A stretch of DNA of 64,000 nt from Croceivirga radicis (lineage in GTDB: Bacteria > Bacteroidota > Bacteroidia > Flavobacteriales > Flavobacteriaceae): assembly GCF_002072105.2 (NCBI RefSeq), contig NZ_MTBC01000005.1, forward strand, positions 1-64,000, given 5' to 3'. A program made the translations under genes and the position numbers. Positions 27,665-36,859 of this stretch are shown piece by piece (position 1 is the stretch's first letter; every line of letters begins with the position of its first letter). A model generated the notes under the pieces. The model did not search any database and was not told the DNA's origin. It was given only the letters and a program-made list of their open reading frames with translations.

Positions 27665-28299
27665 ACCTCTAGCTTTTTTAATTCTTTATAATTTTCTTGT
27701 AATCGTTTTAATAGAATACCATAAATAAGACGGTAAAATAGCCAAAGCAATACTCCGGTTACTAGTATGCAGCCAATTACTATTATGCCAATTAAGGCGT
27801 AGACCATAAGGGAACTATCAGCTGCGGCCAATTTTTCGTTTAAAGCGGTAAATTCTGGTTCGTAGAAAATTAATTCTGCAGTAACTATGACCAAAGAAAT
27901 AGCAAAGACAGAAAGACTTACCCAAACATAGGTAACAACCGTTCTTCGTGTTTTTAAAATATTTTTCATCAACGCTCGGGCAGAATCCGTGGTATTTATT
28001 TTTTTGTAGTTCAAATAAAACTTAACTATAAAAAATAGCATTATACCGTAGGATAAAACTTCTAAAATGGTATAAAGGGTATTGGTGTTTTTTAATTCTG
28101 AGGTGGAAGATTCCCCAACAGGTATCTGGCCAATAAGAATCCAAAAGAGAAATTCAGCAATACTTATGTAGAAAATCCATTTTACAATGGAGCTCGATTT
28201 TTTCAAAATCATATTATAGATTTCGTCATAGCTAAGCTTAGGCAAAGAAGCTGTTTTCTTTTGCCAGTCTTTTTTCAATAATTCTAACTCGTCCATCAT
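27661..28299 (-). CDS. Four-helix membrane protein paired with an ECF sigma factor
   Basis: 212 residues. An N-terminal cytoplasmic segment (LELLKKDWQKKTASLPKLSYDEIYNMI) precedes four hydrophobic helices (about 38-57, 75-95, 115-140 and 160-190) and a basic C-terminus (LKRLQENYKELKKLEV). It has no recognisable zinc-binding anti-sigma motif. Because it starts 3 bp after the sigma gene stop it may act as its membrane-bound regulator; this is inference from position. Start at 28299 or 28296 (two consecutive ATGs). Confidence 0.72.
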   Translation of the reverse strand: MMDELELLKKDWQKKTASLPKLSYDEIYNMILKKSSSIVKWIFYISIAEFLFWILIGQIPVGESSTSELKNTNTLYTILEVLSYGIMLFFIVKFYLNYKKINTTDSARALMKNILKTRRTVVTYVWVSLSVFAISLVIVTAELIFYEPEFTALNEKLAAADSSLMVYALIGIIVIGCILVTGVLLWLFYRLIYGILLKRLQENYKELKKLEV

Positions 28300-28302
28300 A
28301 GT

Positions 28303-28797
28303 TTAAGGATTTAAAATGGTCCTTAATTTGTTTTTAACCCTATTCATTTTCACTCTTGCATTTACCTCACTAATACCAAGGGTTTCGGCTATTTCGGCGT
28401 AATTTTTATCTTCTAGGTAAAGAAAGACCAAGGCTTTTTCAATATCGCCCAATTCTTTAATGGCATTGTACATTAGCTTCAATTGTTGCTCTTCGGTATC
28501 GTCATATTCTTGGGCCTTTATTTTAAATAAAACCGAGTCAAAATCCTGTGTCTTTACTTTCTTCTTTGACTTTCTATAAAGTGTAATAGCAGTGTTTAGT
28601 GCCACACGGTACATCCACGTGCTAAACTTGGCTTCTCCTCTAAATTTTGGATAGGCTTTCCATAACTGTATGGTAATTTCCTGGAACAAATCGTTATGGG
28701 ATTCGCGGTCGTGTGTATATAACGTACACACTTTGTGAACAATATTTTGATTGTTCTCCAATTCCGTAACAAATTGATGTTCCAGGTTTTTACTCAC
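28303..28797 (-). CDS. ECF RNA polymerase sigma factor
   Basis: 164 residues, sigma-70 family group 4. Region 2 contains HDLFQEITIQLWKAYPKFRG then FSTWMYRVALNTAI, and region 4 contains YAEIAETLGISEVNARVKMNR (helix-turn-helix). The start codon is GTG at 28797 (MSKNLEHQF). It is followed closely by a four-helix membrane protein, probably its regulator. The genes it controls cannot be read here. Confidence 0.92.
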   Translation of the reverse strand: MSKNLEHQFVTELENNQNIVHKVCTLYTHDRESHNDLFQEITIQLWKAYPKFRGEAKFSTWMYRVALNTAITLYRKSKKKVKTQDFDSVLFKIKAQEYDDTEEQQLKLMYNAIKELGDIEKALVFLYLEDKNYAEIAETLGISEVNARVKMNRVKNKLRTILNP

Positions 28798-28855
28798 AGT
28801 TGGTTGGTGGCTACTTTTATAGTTAGTAGTCTAAAAAGTAAAATTGTTACAACTA

Positions 28856-30283
28856 TTAATCCCTATAATTAAGAGCGGGCGCTCTATCTCCTAGTAATGG
28901 TTTGTATACAAAGTTGTTACCTCTTTTTTCTATAAATTCTTTTTTTGATTTTTCTATGATATCGGTATCGCTAAAAAGGTCTATTGCTGTAGCGGTAAGG
29001 GTTTTTGCGGCTACCATCATACTTTTTGTGCCAATAGACGTGCCGCCCGCGGCAACGGCTTGCCAACTATGTGCAGGTGTACCAGGAACCCAAGTAGCGG
29101 TACTAAAACCTACGGTAGGCACAACAAAACTTACATCACCTACATCTGTAGAACCAAAGGCGCGCGCCTCTTCTTTATACGGTTGTATTATTGCTGCGGT
29201 TTGCTCGGCAAGTTGTTCCTTACCAAGCGTTTTACTTATTTTTTCTGCAAACGCCCTTTCTTCTTCTGTATATGTTATACCACCAATAGTAGACAGGTTG
29301 TCATGAACTAGTTTTTGTAGGGTAAGGTTGGGTAATAACTCATGGGTACCACCTATCATTTCATAATCCATAGTGGTACCGGTGCCCATTGCGGCGCCTT
29401 CAGCTGCTTTTACCATACGGTCAAAAATAGCTATTACCACATCTCTGTTACCGTGTCTGGCATAGTAATAAACCTCTGCAAAATCTGGAACTACATTGGG
29501 TGCTTTGCCACCATCTGTTATTACGTAATGTATCCTGGCATCTTGCGGAATGTGTTCTCGCATCATATTTACCATCATATTCATTGCTTCTACACCGTCT
29601 AATGCAGAACGACCTCTTTCTGGAGCGCCAGCAGCGTGGGCAGAAACCCCATAAAACCTAAATTTTGCCGATTTATTTGCCAATGCGGCGCCAGCACTAG
29701 CTGCATTTTGAGCTCCAGGATGCCAGTGTAAGGCTACATCTACATCATCAAAAATTCCAGAGCGTACCATATAAACTTTTCCGCTACCACCTTCTTCTGC
29801 TGGGCAACCATAAAACCTTACCCTACCTTTTGTTTTGGTTTCTTGCAACCAATTTTTAACAGCAATAGCAGCTGCTGTAGAAGCTGTACCAAATAAATGA
29901 TGACCACAGGCATGACCTGCTTTGCCACCTGCCGGTATTTTTTCCGAAACCGCTTGCTGTGATAATCCTGGGAGGGCATCATATTCACCTAGAATTGCAA
30001 TAACAGGCCCTTCAGTTCCATATTCTGCCATAAAAGCAGTGGGTATTTCAGCTATGCCAGCCGTAATTTCAAAACCTTCGTTTTTTAAAGTTTCTTGTAA
30101 TAAAGCCGCGCTTTTTTCTTCTTGATAACCCATTTCTGCCCAATCCCAAATTTGTAGGGCAATTTTGGCATATTCAGAACTTTTGGCATCTAGATTATTT
30201 AGAGCACCTTTTTTTGCTTTTTGTGCAATTATAGACATGGGAATCCATAAAAATGCAATAAGTAATACGTGGTAGTTTTTCAT
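28856..30283 (-). CDS. Exported M20-family amidohydrolase (AbgB-like)
   Basis: 475 residues with a signal peptide ending near IIAQ (residue 20). The M20 metallopeptidase core has GKAGHACGHHLFGTA near 125-139 (zinc ligands), GCPAEEGGSGKVYMV near 160-174 (catalytic Glu), VALHWHPGAQNAA and a dimerisation insert with FYGVSAHAAGAPE. The closest named relative by pattern is AbgB, p-aminobenzoyl-glutamate hydrolase subunit; other amide substrates are possible. It is a single gene with a 58 bp gap to the sigma gene. Confidence 0.88.
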   Translation of the reverse strand: MKNYHVLLIAFLWIPMSIIAQKAKKGALNNLDAKSSEYAKIALQIWDWAEMGYQEEKSAALLQETLKNEGFEITAGIAEIPTAFMAEYGTEGPVIAILGEYDALPGLSQQAVSEKIPAGGKAGHACGHHLFGTASTAAAIAVKNWLQETKTKGRVRFYGCPAEEGGSGKVYMVRSGIFDDVDVALHWHPGAQNAASAGAALANKSAKFRFYGVSAHAAGAPERGRSALDGVEAMNMMVNMMREHIPQDARIHYVITDGGKAPNVVPDFAEVYYYARHGNRDVVIAIFDRMVKAAEGAAMGTGTTMDYEMIGGTHELLPNLTLQKLVHDNLSTIGGITYTEEERAFAEKISKTLGKEQLAEQTAAIIQPYKEEARAFGSTDVGDVSFVVPTVGFSTATWVPGTPAHSWQAVAAGGTSIGTKSMMVAAKTLTATAIDLFSDTDIIEKSKKEFIEKRGNNFVYKPLLGDRAPALNYRD

Positions 30284-30360
30284 AAAGATATTTCTTTGGT
30301 TATAGCTTTAAATATAGGCTAAAATCTACTATTCTTTAGTAGGTTAACAGGCTTATTGTT

Positions 30361-30368
30361 TACCTTTG
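30361..30368 (+). promoter_or_regulatory. TAnnTTTG promoter box five bases before the NDH-2 gene
   Basis: TACCTTTG ends five bases before the ATG at 30374. A TTTAG lies 21 bases upstream (30335-30339) as a weak -33 candidate. Confidence 0.55.
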
Positions 30369-30373
30369 AGGCA

Positions 30374-31672
30374 ATGAGTTCAATGAATATTCCACAGTCT
30401 AGCAACCCCCGCGTAGTTATTATTGGTGGTGGTTTTGCAGGTATTGCCCTTGCCAAGAAACTTAGTAAGCAAGAATTTCAGGTAGTGTTATTAGATCGCC
30501 ACAATTACCATACGTTTCAACCCCTATTATACCAAGTTTCTACGGGCGGTTTAGAGCCAGATTCTATAGCCTACCCTATACGAAAGGTTTTGCAGGGTTA
30601 TCCTAATTTTTACTTTAGGTTGGCCGAGGTATTAAAAGTGAATACGGACGTAAATCTTGTAGATACCAACATAGGTTCGCTCAAGTTTGATAAGCTTGTG
30701 GTGGCCACGGGTACAGAAACTAACTACTTTGGTAATACTGAGTTGGAAGCGAATAGTATGGCCATGAAAACCATACCACAATCCTTAAATTTAAGAAGTC
30801 TTATACTAGAAAATTTTGAGCAAGCTTTATTAACTGACGATTTGCACGAGCGTGAAGCGTTAATGAATTTTGTTATAGTAGGAGGTGGCCCTACGGGAGT
30901 AGAGCTTGCAGGAGCTTTAGCAGAAATTAAAAAAGGAATATTACCAAAAGATTATCCAGATTTGGATACCAGAAGAGCCCAAATTAACATTGTACAAGGT
31001 GGGGATCGTTTGTTGCCCGCAATGAGTGAAAAGGCCTCTGAAAAAGCGGAAGCCTTTTTGGAAGAATTGGGCGTAAACGTTTGGAAAAAATTGCGGGTAA
31101 GTGGTTATGATGGCAAATTGGCCACCACCAATACGGATATCTCATTTAGGACTGAAACTTTGGTTTGGGCCGCAGGGGTTAAAGCAGTTTCTTTAAAAGG
31201 ATTGGATGGCGAAGCTTTTGTTAGCCGTTCTAAGCGTTTGTTGGTAAATGAATTTCACCAAGTTAAAGGTTTTGACAACATTTATGCCATTGGCGATGTG
31301 GCCCAAATGGAATCGGAGGCGTTTCCGCACGGTCATCCAATGATGGCGCAACCAGCCATGCAGCAAGGCGAAAATTTAGGAAACAATTTAGTAGCGGAGT
31401 CTAAAGGCAATTCATTAAAACCTTTTAGTTATAGAGATAAAGGTAGTATGGCAACAATTGGTAGGAACAAGGCCGTTGCAGATTTGCCTAAATTTAAGTT
31501 TCAAGGTGTATTTGCTTGGTTTGTTTGGATGTTTGTACACCTTTACTTCTTAATTGGCTTTAGAAATAGGGTAGTGGTATTTATTAATTGGGTGTACAAT
31601 TATATAAAATTTGATAGGGAGGCGCGTTTGATTATACGTCCATTTAAAAACCACTTTAAAACAAAAGAATAG
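30374..31672 (+). CDS. Type II NADH dehydrogenase-like FAD oxidoreductase
   Basis: About 432 residues. Two Rossmann motifs: VVIIGGGFAGIALAKKL (FAD) near 15-31 and FVIVGGGPTGVELAGAL (NADH) near 172-188. IYAIGDVAQ marks the second FAD site. The C-terminal hydrophobic helix pair (FAWFVWMFVHLYFLIGFRNR) attaches it to the membrane as in NDH-2. It likely passes electrons from NADH to quinone without pumping protons. I start at the ATG at 30374; the open frame begins at a TTG at 30356, but the promoter box would lie inside that extension. Confidence 0.9.
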   Translation: MSSMNIPQSSNPRVVIIGGGFAGIALAKKLSKQEFQVVLLDRHNYHTFQPLLYQVSTGGLEPDSIAYPIRKVLQGYPNFYFRLAEVLKVNTDVNLVDTNIGSLKFDKLVVATGTETNYFGNTELEANSMAMKTIPQSLNLRSLILENFEQALLTDDLHEREALMNFVIVGGGPTGVELAGALAEIKKGILPKDYPDLDTRRAQINIVQGGDRLLPAMSEKASEKAEAFLEELGVNVWKKLRVSGYDGKLATTNTDISFRTETLVWAAGVKAVSLKGLDGEAFVSRSKRLLVNEFHQVKGFDNIYAIGDVAQMESEAFPHGHPMMAQPAMQQGENLGNNLVAESKGNSLKPFSYRDKGSMATIGRNKAVADLPKFKFQGVFAWFVWMFVHLYFLIGFRNRVVVFINWVYNYIKFDREARLIIRPFKNHFKTKE

Positions 31673-31674
31673 TT

Positions 31675-32577
31675 TTAGTCTGTACTCCTAGGGTGAAATT
31701 TTTCTAACACTTTGGCTAAATGGGTCCTATCTACATGCATGTAAACTTCTGTTGTAGTAATGCTTTCATGGCCAAGCATTTGTTGAATGGCACGTAAATC
31801 TGCTCCATTTTCTAAAAGATGGGTAGCAAAAGAATGCCTAAAAGTATGCGGGCTAATAGTTTTCTTTAATCTAATCTTTTCTGCTAATTGCTTAACAATG
31901 GTAAAAACCATGGCCCTAGTTAATTGCTTGCCCCTTCGGTTTAAAAATAATATGTCCGTTGCCTCTGGAGCAATAGTTTGATGTACCCGTATTTGCTCCA
32001 TATAAATTAGAATGTATTTTTTGTTGATGTCTGCAATGGGTACCAATCGTTGTTTATTGCCTTTTCCCGTAACTTGTATAAAATCTTCATCAAAATATAA
32101 ATCGGATAGTTTTAGATTAATCAGCTCAGATACCCGTAAGCCACAGCCATAAAGTGTCTCAAGTATAGCTCTATTACGTTCACCTTGTGGGTGGGATAAA
32201 TCAATTGCGGCAATTAGGTCATTAATTTCATTTTCGGATAAGGTATCTGGTAATTTCCTACCAATTTTAGGTGCCTCTATTAAATCTGTAGGGTTGTCTT
32301 CTCTAAGGTCTTCAAAAACCAAATAGTTAAAAAAGCTTTTTAAACCCGAAATGATACGTGCCTGTGAACGCTCGTTAACCACCTTGGCAATTTCATAGAT
32401 AAACTGTTTAAGCATGTCCGTATCTACGGTTAAAGGTAATTCGGTTAGTTTTTTTTCTTCCAGAAAACGAACTAATTTTTCCACGTCCATTACATAATTG
32501 GTGATGGAGTTATCTGCCAGTCCTCTTTCTAATTTTAAATAGGTTTTGTATGCTGCCAATGCTTGGTTCCAATTCAT
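31675..32577 (-). CDS. xerD: Site-specific tyrosine recombinase XerD
   Basis: 300 residues, the normal XerC/D length. The N-terminal SAM-like core-binding domain (LERGLADNSITNYVMDVEKL) is followed by the catalytic domain with Arg in YGCGLRVSELINL, Lys in TGKGNKQR, HTFRHSFATHLLENGADLRAIQQMLGH and Tyr in TEVYMHVD. It acts with a partner at dif sites to resolve chromosome dimers. No mobile-element neighbours, so a housekeeping role fits. XerC versus XerD is judged by overall pattern. A promoter box lies four bases before its ATG. Confidence 0.92.
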   Translation of the reverse strand: MNWNQALAAYKTYLKLERGLADNSITNYVMDVEKLVRFLEEKKLTELPLTVDTDMLKQFIYEIAKVVNERSQARIISGLKSFFNYLVFEDLREDNPTDLIEAPKIGRKLPDTLSENEINDLIAAIDLSHPQGERNRAILETLYGCGLRVSELINLKLSDLYFDEDFIQVTGKGNKQRLVPIADINKKYILIYMEQIRVHQTIAPEATDILFLNRRGKQLTRAMVFTIVKQLAEKIRLKKTISPHTFRHSFATHLLENGADLRAIQQMLGHESITTTEVYMHVDRTHLAKVLEKFHPRSTD

Positions 32578-32581
32578 GTTT

Positions 32582-32589
32582 CAAAGATA
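32582..32589 (-). promoter_or_regulatory. TAnnTTTG promoter box four bases before xerD
   Basis: On the minus strand TATCTTTG is followed by AAAC and the xerD ATG, so the mRNA is probably leaderless. A TTTAG lies about 18 bases further upstream. Confidence 0.6.
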
Positions 32590-32829
32590 CATGCTAAATT
32601 ATTCAGCTAAAGGGCACTATACAAACCATCTTTTTTAAAGCTCAAATAATGCTGGTTATAAGGATAAGTTCAAGTACTCTATAATTGTTGTAAAACAAAG
32701 GTTGTACTGCTATAGCTCTAAAATTTAAACCTAAAGTATTTTATTATATACCACAAAAAATGAAAAACTGGCAACTTTTATTAGGTAATAGTTTGTAAAG
32801 CAAGCATTTTGTGGTAAAATTAATCAACC

Positions 32830-33351
32830 ATGAAAAAACGACTAGTATTATTATTCATTCTTTTAACCACAATTATTGCTGCACACGCGCAAAAAGTAGA
32901 CCGTTCATTTTTTAAGGCTGGTTTGCAGGTTTCTATGCCATTAGGCGATGCAGGCGATATTTCTAATTTTGGTCTAGGATTGGACCTACAGCAACATTAT
33001 GGTGTGGATAAGATTTTGGATTTAGGCTTTGCTACGGGTTTCATAAATTACTTTGGCAAAACAGAGACCATTTCTGATGATTTTATTGAAGTAGAAGCAG
33101 ATTTTCCAAATATTCAGTATTTACCCGTTGCGGGTCTTGTAAGATTGTATGCCTCTAAAGGTTTTAATTTTGGTGCCGATGTTGGTTATGCTTTTGGATT
33201 GGATGAAATAACGGAAGGTGGTTTTTATTATAGGCCTACAATAAGTATAGGCATGTCTGATACTTCTGCATTGGAGTTCTCCTACACGGGTATTTCTGAT
33301 GAGGCGGTAGATTGGTCTTCTGTAAACTTAAGTTTGGTTTTTCTATTTTAA
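32830..33351 (+). CDS. Small outer-membrane beta-barrel-like protein
   Basis: 173 residues with a signal peptide (LVLLFILLTTIIAAHAQ, cleavage near residue 21). The mature part has alternating hydrophobic and polar strands rich in Gly, Phe and Tyr (FKAGLQVSMPLGD, LGFATGFINYFG, FNFGADVGYAFG, TISIGMSDTSALEFSY) and ends in SLVFLF, as in outer-membrane barrels. No function can be given. A strong terminator follows. Confidence 0.75.
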   Translation: MKKRLVLLFILLTTIIAAHAQKVDRSFFKAGLQVSMPLGDAGDISNFGLGLDLQQHYGVDKILDLGFATGFINYFGKTETISDDFIEVEADFPNIQYLPVAGLVRLYASKGFNFGADVGYAFGLDEITEGGFYYRPTISIGMSDTSALEFSYTGISDEAVDWSSVNLSLVFLF

Positions 33352-33375
33352 ATACTATTTACCCATTTGAATTAA

Positions 33376-33401
33376 AAAAGGCTCCCATTGGGAGCCTTTT
33401 T
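33376..33401. terminator. Bidirectional terminator
   Basis: AAAAGGCTCCC (33376-33386) pairs perfectly with GGGAGCCTTTT (33390-33400). It separates the beta-barrel gene from the convergent TM2 gene and has A/T tails on both sides. Confidence 0.88.
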
Positions 33402-33419
33402 ATTTAAATCTTTTAGTTC

Positions 33420-33755
33420 TTATACAAAATTATCAGTTAGGATATTGATAAGGTCTATAATAGCCCAAATACCTAAACCTCCAAGTGTTAAGATAAAAAG
33501 AATGTTCCATCCTGCAGGTTTTCCTGCATACCATCTATGCGCTGCAAAAAGACCTAAGAAAAACCAGAATGCTACGGCAACCCATTTATCATAAGCCATT
33601 GCTGCGGCAACAGGTGTTTCTAGTTCCGCTGTGGAAACTTCAATAATTTCGTTACTTTCGCTGTTTACCACGTGGCGCTTAACAGGAAAAGAAGCACTAA
33701 CTGTTGTTAATGTGAACACCATTAAGAAAATGGCCATTAAAAATTTTAAATTCAT
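33420..33755 (-). CDS. TM2 domain membrane protein
   Basis: 111 residues. A signal peptide (LMAIFLMVFTLTTVSA) is followed by a short exported segment and a TM2 domain: two helices joined by the conserved turn, FFLGLFAAHRWYAGKPAGW then LTLGGLGIWAIIDLI. The domain is common in Bacteroidota and its role is unknown. Confidence 0.88.
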   Translation of the reverse strand: MNLKFLMAIFLMVFTLTTVSASFPVKRHVVNSESNEIIEVSTAELETPVAAAMAYDKWVAVAFWFFLGLFAAHRWYAGKPAGWNILFILTLGGLGIWAIIDLINILTDNFV

Positions 33756-33792
33756 AATTGATAAAAGATTAGTTGAGCTTTAAAAGTACTAA

Positions 33793-34674
33793 ATGAAACA
33801 TAAAATATTCCCATTTATTTTTATCTTTTTTTTAAATTTTTCAATTTATTCTCAAGAAAATTTCGAATTTCTTGGTTTTCTGACGATTAGGGATACTACC
33901 CTTGTTTCGTATAGATTGAATCTAACGTTAAAGGGTAAGAAGGTAAGCGGTTTTTCAGTAACCAATATTGGAGGGCCACACGAAACCAAATCCTATGTAT
34001 CCGGAAATTATTATCCAGAAAACAATACTTTAAAATTTCAAGAATTTGGAATAGAATACACCAAATCTGATGTAGAAACATATGACTTTTGTTTTGTACA
34101 TTTTTCTGGTAAAGTAAGTAGCTTAGAAAAGGAAGATATAATCCAAGGACAATTTGTAGGTAGGTATGAAGATGGTTTTGCTTGTATAGACGGGGAATTG
34201 AATGTGAAGTCCATTGACAAAATTTACAAAAAGGCGGTTAAGACCGATAAAAAAATCCAGAAATTAAAATCGGTTCCAGACAGTGTTAAAGCAAAAGCTA
34301 GCTTAACAAAAACAATAGATGAAAGGCGTTTAAACATGCTCAAGGCCAATGAGAAAACCTCAATCTTTACCAAAAGTAAGCATATAGTGCTCAGGGTTGT
34401 AGACGTAGGAAAAGAAGATGGCGACCAAATTTCTATTTATCTTGATGATGCCGTACTGCTGAAAAATAAAGAAGTAACTAATAAAAGTTATACTTTATCC
34501 GTGAATTTGGAAAAACCGATTACTACTCTTAAGATTGTTGCTCAAAATGAGGGAACAATTGCGCCCAATACGGCCAAATTAGAAGTGGAAATAGATAATA
34601 GGGTTATAGAATTAATGAGCAATCTAAAAGAAGGTGAGCAAACCAGTTTAAGCTTTCATAAAATAAAAGAATGA
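33793..34674 (+). CDS. Exported protein of unknown function
   Basis: 293 residues with a signal peptide (FIFIFFLNFSIYSQ, cut near residue 20). The N-terminal 130 residues look all-beta (FEFLGFLTIRDTTLVSYRL, FEDGFACIDGEL-like strand pattern), then comes a Lys-rich helical linker (about 140-185) and a second beta domain (LRVVDVGKEDGDQISIYLDDAVL). I recognise no family with certainty. It overlaps aroQ by four bases (ATGA), so translation of the two is probably coupled, although no functional link is obvious. Confidence 0.7.
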   Translation: MKHKIFPFIFIFFLNFSIYSQENFEFLGFLTIRDTTLVSYRLNLTLKGKKVSGFSVTNIGGPHETKSYVSGNYYPENNTLKFQEFGIEYTKSDVETYDFCFVHFSGKVSSLEKEDIIQGQFVGRYEDGFACIDGELNVKSIDKIYKKAVKTDKKIQKLKSVPDSVKAKASLTKTIDERRLNMLKANEKTSIFTKSKHIVLRVVDVGKEDGDQISIYLDDAVLLKNKEVTNKSYTLSVNLEKPITTLKIVAQNEGTIAPNTAKLEVEIDNRVIELMSNLKEGEQTSLSFHKIKE

Positions 34675-35087
34675 AACTAATTATAATTAATGGTCCCAAT
34701 TTAAATCTCTTGGGCAAAAGAGAGCCAGAGGTTTACGGTAGCAAAACGTTCGAGGATTATTTTTCTGAACTTCAGTTTAAATTTAAAAATACCCAATTAG
34801 AATATTACCAAAGCAACATTGAGGGCGAACTAATAGATAAAATACAAGAAGTTGGTTTTGATTATGACGGTATAATTTTGAATGCTGCCGCATACACTCA
34901 TACTTCCGTGGGTATTGGAGATGCTATTAAAGCCATAACCACCCCTGTGGTAGAGGTTCACATTTCCAATACATTTTCTAGAGAAGAGTTTAGGCACCAA
35001 TCCTACATATCTCCGGTGGCCAAAGGCGTTATCTTAGGGTTTGGGCTCAATAGTTACGATTTAGCTATTACAAGCTTTTTACTGTAG
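34671..35087 (+). CDS. aroQ: Type II 3-dehydroquinate dehydratase
   Basis: 138 residues. Dehydrates 3-dehydroquinate to 3-dehydroshikimate in the shikimate pathway. Signatures: GPNLNLLGKREPEVYG (the active-site Arg and Tyr), NAAAYTHTSVGI, the catalytic His in EVHISN and REEFRHQSYISP. Length is normal for the dodecameric type II enzyme. Its end overlaps the convergent DUF3817 gene by nine bases. Confidence 0.96.
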   Translation: MKLIIINGPNLNLLGKREPEVYGSKTFEDYFSELQFKFKNTQLEYYQSNIEGELIDKIQEVGFDYDGIILNAAAYTHTSVGIGDAIKAITTPVVEVHISNTFSREEFRHQSYISPVAKGVILGFGLNSYDLAITSFLL

Positions 35088-35360
35088 GTCTTTAAGGTAT
35101 TTCTGGTCTACATAAAAAGTGCCAAATGGTAATAAGGAGGCAATAAAGAATATAATAAACCTTTTTATGCTCCATTTGTATTGGTAACAAACCAACCCTG
35201 CTAAAACCACAAAGAGAATAAAAAGAACGCCATGTGCCATACCTACATGTTTGTTGGGTGCTCCAATATTGGCCCAGTATTTTAAAGGCATGGTAAATGC
35301 AAACAACAACAAATAGGATATTCCTTCTAAAATAGCAGTTAGTCTAAAGGCTTTAATCAT
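35079..35360 (-). CDS. DUF3817 membrane protein
   Basis: 93 residues from the ATG at 35360 (MIKAFRLTAILEGISYLLL); the frame extends eight codons upstream but into the terminator hairpin. Three hydrophobic helices and the family pattern PLKYWANIGAPNKHVGMAHGVLF are visible. DUF3817 resembles an integral membrane domain next to or fused with MFS/YdzA-type proteins; function unknown. Confidence 0.85.
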   Translation of the reverse strand: MIKAFRLTAILEGISYLLLFAFTMPLKYWANIGAPNKHVGMAHGVLFILFVVLAGLVCYQYKWSIKRFIIFFIASLLPFGTFYVDQKYLKDLQ

Positions 35361-35373
35361 AGTTTTTATATTA

Positions 35374-35407
35374 AAAACCGCCAAGTAGAAATGTACTTGG
35401 CGGTTTT
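35374..35407. terminator. Terminator after lpdA
   Basis: A 14 bp perfect stem (35374-35387 with 35394-35407, loop GAAATG). It lies just past the lpdA stop (35431) and only 14 bases upstream of the DUF3817 start, so it should insulate that gene. Confidence 0.9.
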
Positions 35408-35430
35408 GTTTTTCTATTACTTATATGTTT

Positions 35431-36822
35431 TTATAAGTGAATTACTTCGTCATAAGCAGCAGCAACAGCTTCCATAACCGCTTCGCTCATAGTAGGGTGT
35501 GGGTGTACCGCTTTTAATACTTCATGGCCGGTAGTTTCTAGTTTTCTAGCTACAACGGCTTCGGCAATCATATCGGTTACACCAGCACCAATCATATGGC
35601 AACCCAACCATTCTCCATACTTTGCATCAAAAATTACTTTTACAAAACCTTCGGCGTTACCACCAGCTTTTGCTTTTCCGCTTGCAGAGAATGGAAATTT
35701 ACCCACTTTTATTTCGTAACCTTTTTCTTTGGCTTGCTTTTCCGTAAGACCAACAGATGCAATTTCTGGCATGCAATAGGTACAACCTGGTATATTGCCG
35801 TAATCCAATGCTTCTACATGCATCCCGGCAATTTTCTCTACACATAAAATACCTTCTGCAGAAGCTACGTGAGCCAATGCAGGTCCTGGGGTAACATCAC
35901 CAATGGCATAATAACCCGGGATATTGGTCTGGTAATAATCATTAACCAATATTTTATCTCTATCTGTAGCAATGCCTACGTCTTCTAATCCTATATTTTC
36001 AATATTGGTTTTGATACCAACAGCAGAAAGTACAATATCTGCCTCTAGAACTTCTTCTCCTTTTGCCGTTTTTACGGTAGCTTTTACGCCATCACCACTT
36101 GTATCAACCTTAGTAACTTCAGCGTTGGTTTTTATTTTAATTCCTGATTTTTTGAAGCTACGTTCTAATTGTTTGGATACCTCTTCGTCCTCTACGGGAA
36201 CAACATTTGGCATGTACTCCACAACGGTTACTTCTGTACCCAAAGAATTGTAAACGTAGGCAAACTCCATTCCTATGGCGCCACTACCCACAACAATCAT
36301 TTTCTTAGGTTGTTTTTTTAAGGTCATGGCTTCTCTATAGCCAATAACTTTTTTGCCATCTTGTGGTAAGCTTGGCAATTCTCTACTTCTTGCACCCGTT
36401 GCAATAATAATATGGTCTGCACTATAGGTTGCCGCATCGCCATTTTCTCCTTTTACAATAACCTTTTTGCCTGGCTGTACCATGCCGTAACCGTTCAAAA
36501 CTTCAATTTTGTTCTTCTTCATTAAGAATTGAACTCCCTTGCTCATTCCTTCGGCAACGTTTCTACTACGGTCTATAACCTTATCAAAATCATGTTCTAC
36601 TTTTTTGGCACTTAGACCATAATCTTCTGCATGCTTTAAATATTCAAAAACCTGAGCAGATTTTATCAATGCTTTTGTAGGTATACACCCCCAGTTTAAA
36701 CAAACACCTCCTAGGCTTTCTTTTTCTACAATGGCGGTTTTTAAACCAAGTTGAGAAGCACGGATTGCAGTTACGTAACCTCCAGGTCCGCTTCCTAAAA
36801 CTATAACATCGAATTTGCTCAT
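35431..36822 (-). CDS. lpdA: Dihydrolipoyl dehydrogenase
   Basis: 463 residues. E3 subunit shared by the 2-oxoacid dehydrogenase complexes and glycine cleavage: it reoxidises dihydrolipoamide and reduces NAD+. FAD motif VLGSGPGGYVTAIRASQLG, redox disulfide in GGVCLNWGCIPTK, NAD motif VVGSGAIGMEFAYVYNSLG, and the His-Glu active-site pair in VHPHPTMSEAVMEA. All key residues are present. It is monocistronic, with its own promoter box and terminator. Confidence 0.97.
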   Translation of the reverse strand: MSKFDVIVLGSGPGGYVTAIRASQLGLKTAIVEKESLGGVCLNWGCIPTKALIKSAQVFEYLKHAEDYGLSAKKVEHDFDKVIDRSRNVAEGMSKGVQFLMKKNKIEVLNGYGMVQPGKKVIVKGENGDAATYSADHIIIATGARSRELPSLPQDGKKVIGYREAMTLKKQPKKMIVVGSGAIGMEFAYVYNSLGTEVTVVEYMPNVVPVEDEEVSKQLERSFKKSGIKIKTNAEVTKVDTSGDGVKATVKTAKGEEVLEADIVLSAVGIKTNIENIGLEDVGIATDRDKILVNDYYQTNIPGYYAIGDVTPGPALAHVASAEGILCVEKIAGMHVEALDYGNIPGCTYCMPEIASVGLTEKQAKEKGYEIKVGKFPFSASGKAKAGGNAEGFVKVIFDAKYGEWLGCHMIGAGVTDMIAEAVVARKLETTGHEVLKAVHPHPTMSEAVMEAVAAAYDEVIHL

Positions 36823-36859
36823 TGATTTACTTATTTAAGTTGTCTTTAAAAATCGATTG

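Noticed and set aside
31675-32577. Tyrosine recombinase as a possible integrase of a mobile element
   Set aside because: Length and motifs fit chromosomal XerD; no tRNA, attachment repeats, phage or transfer genes are nearby.
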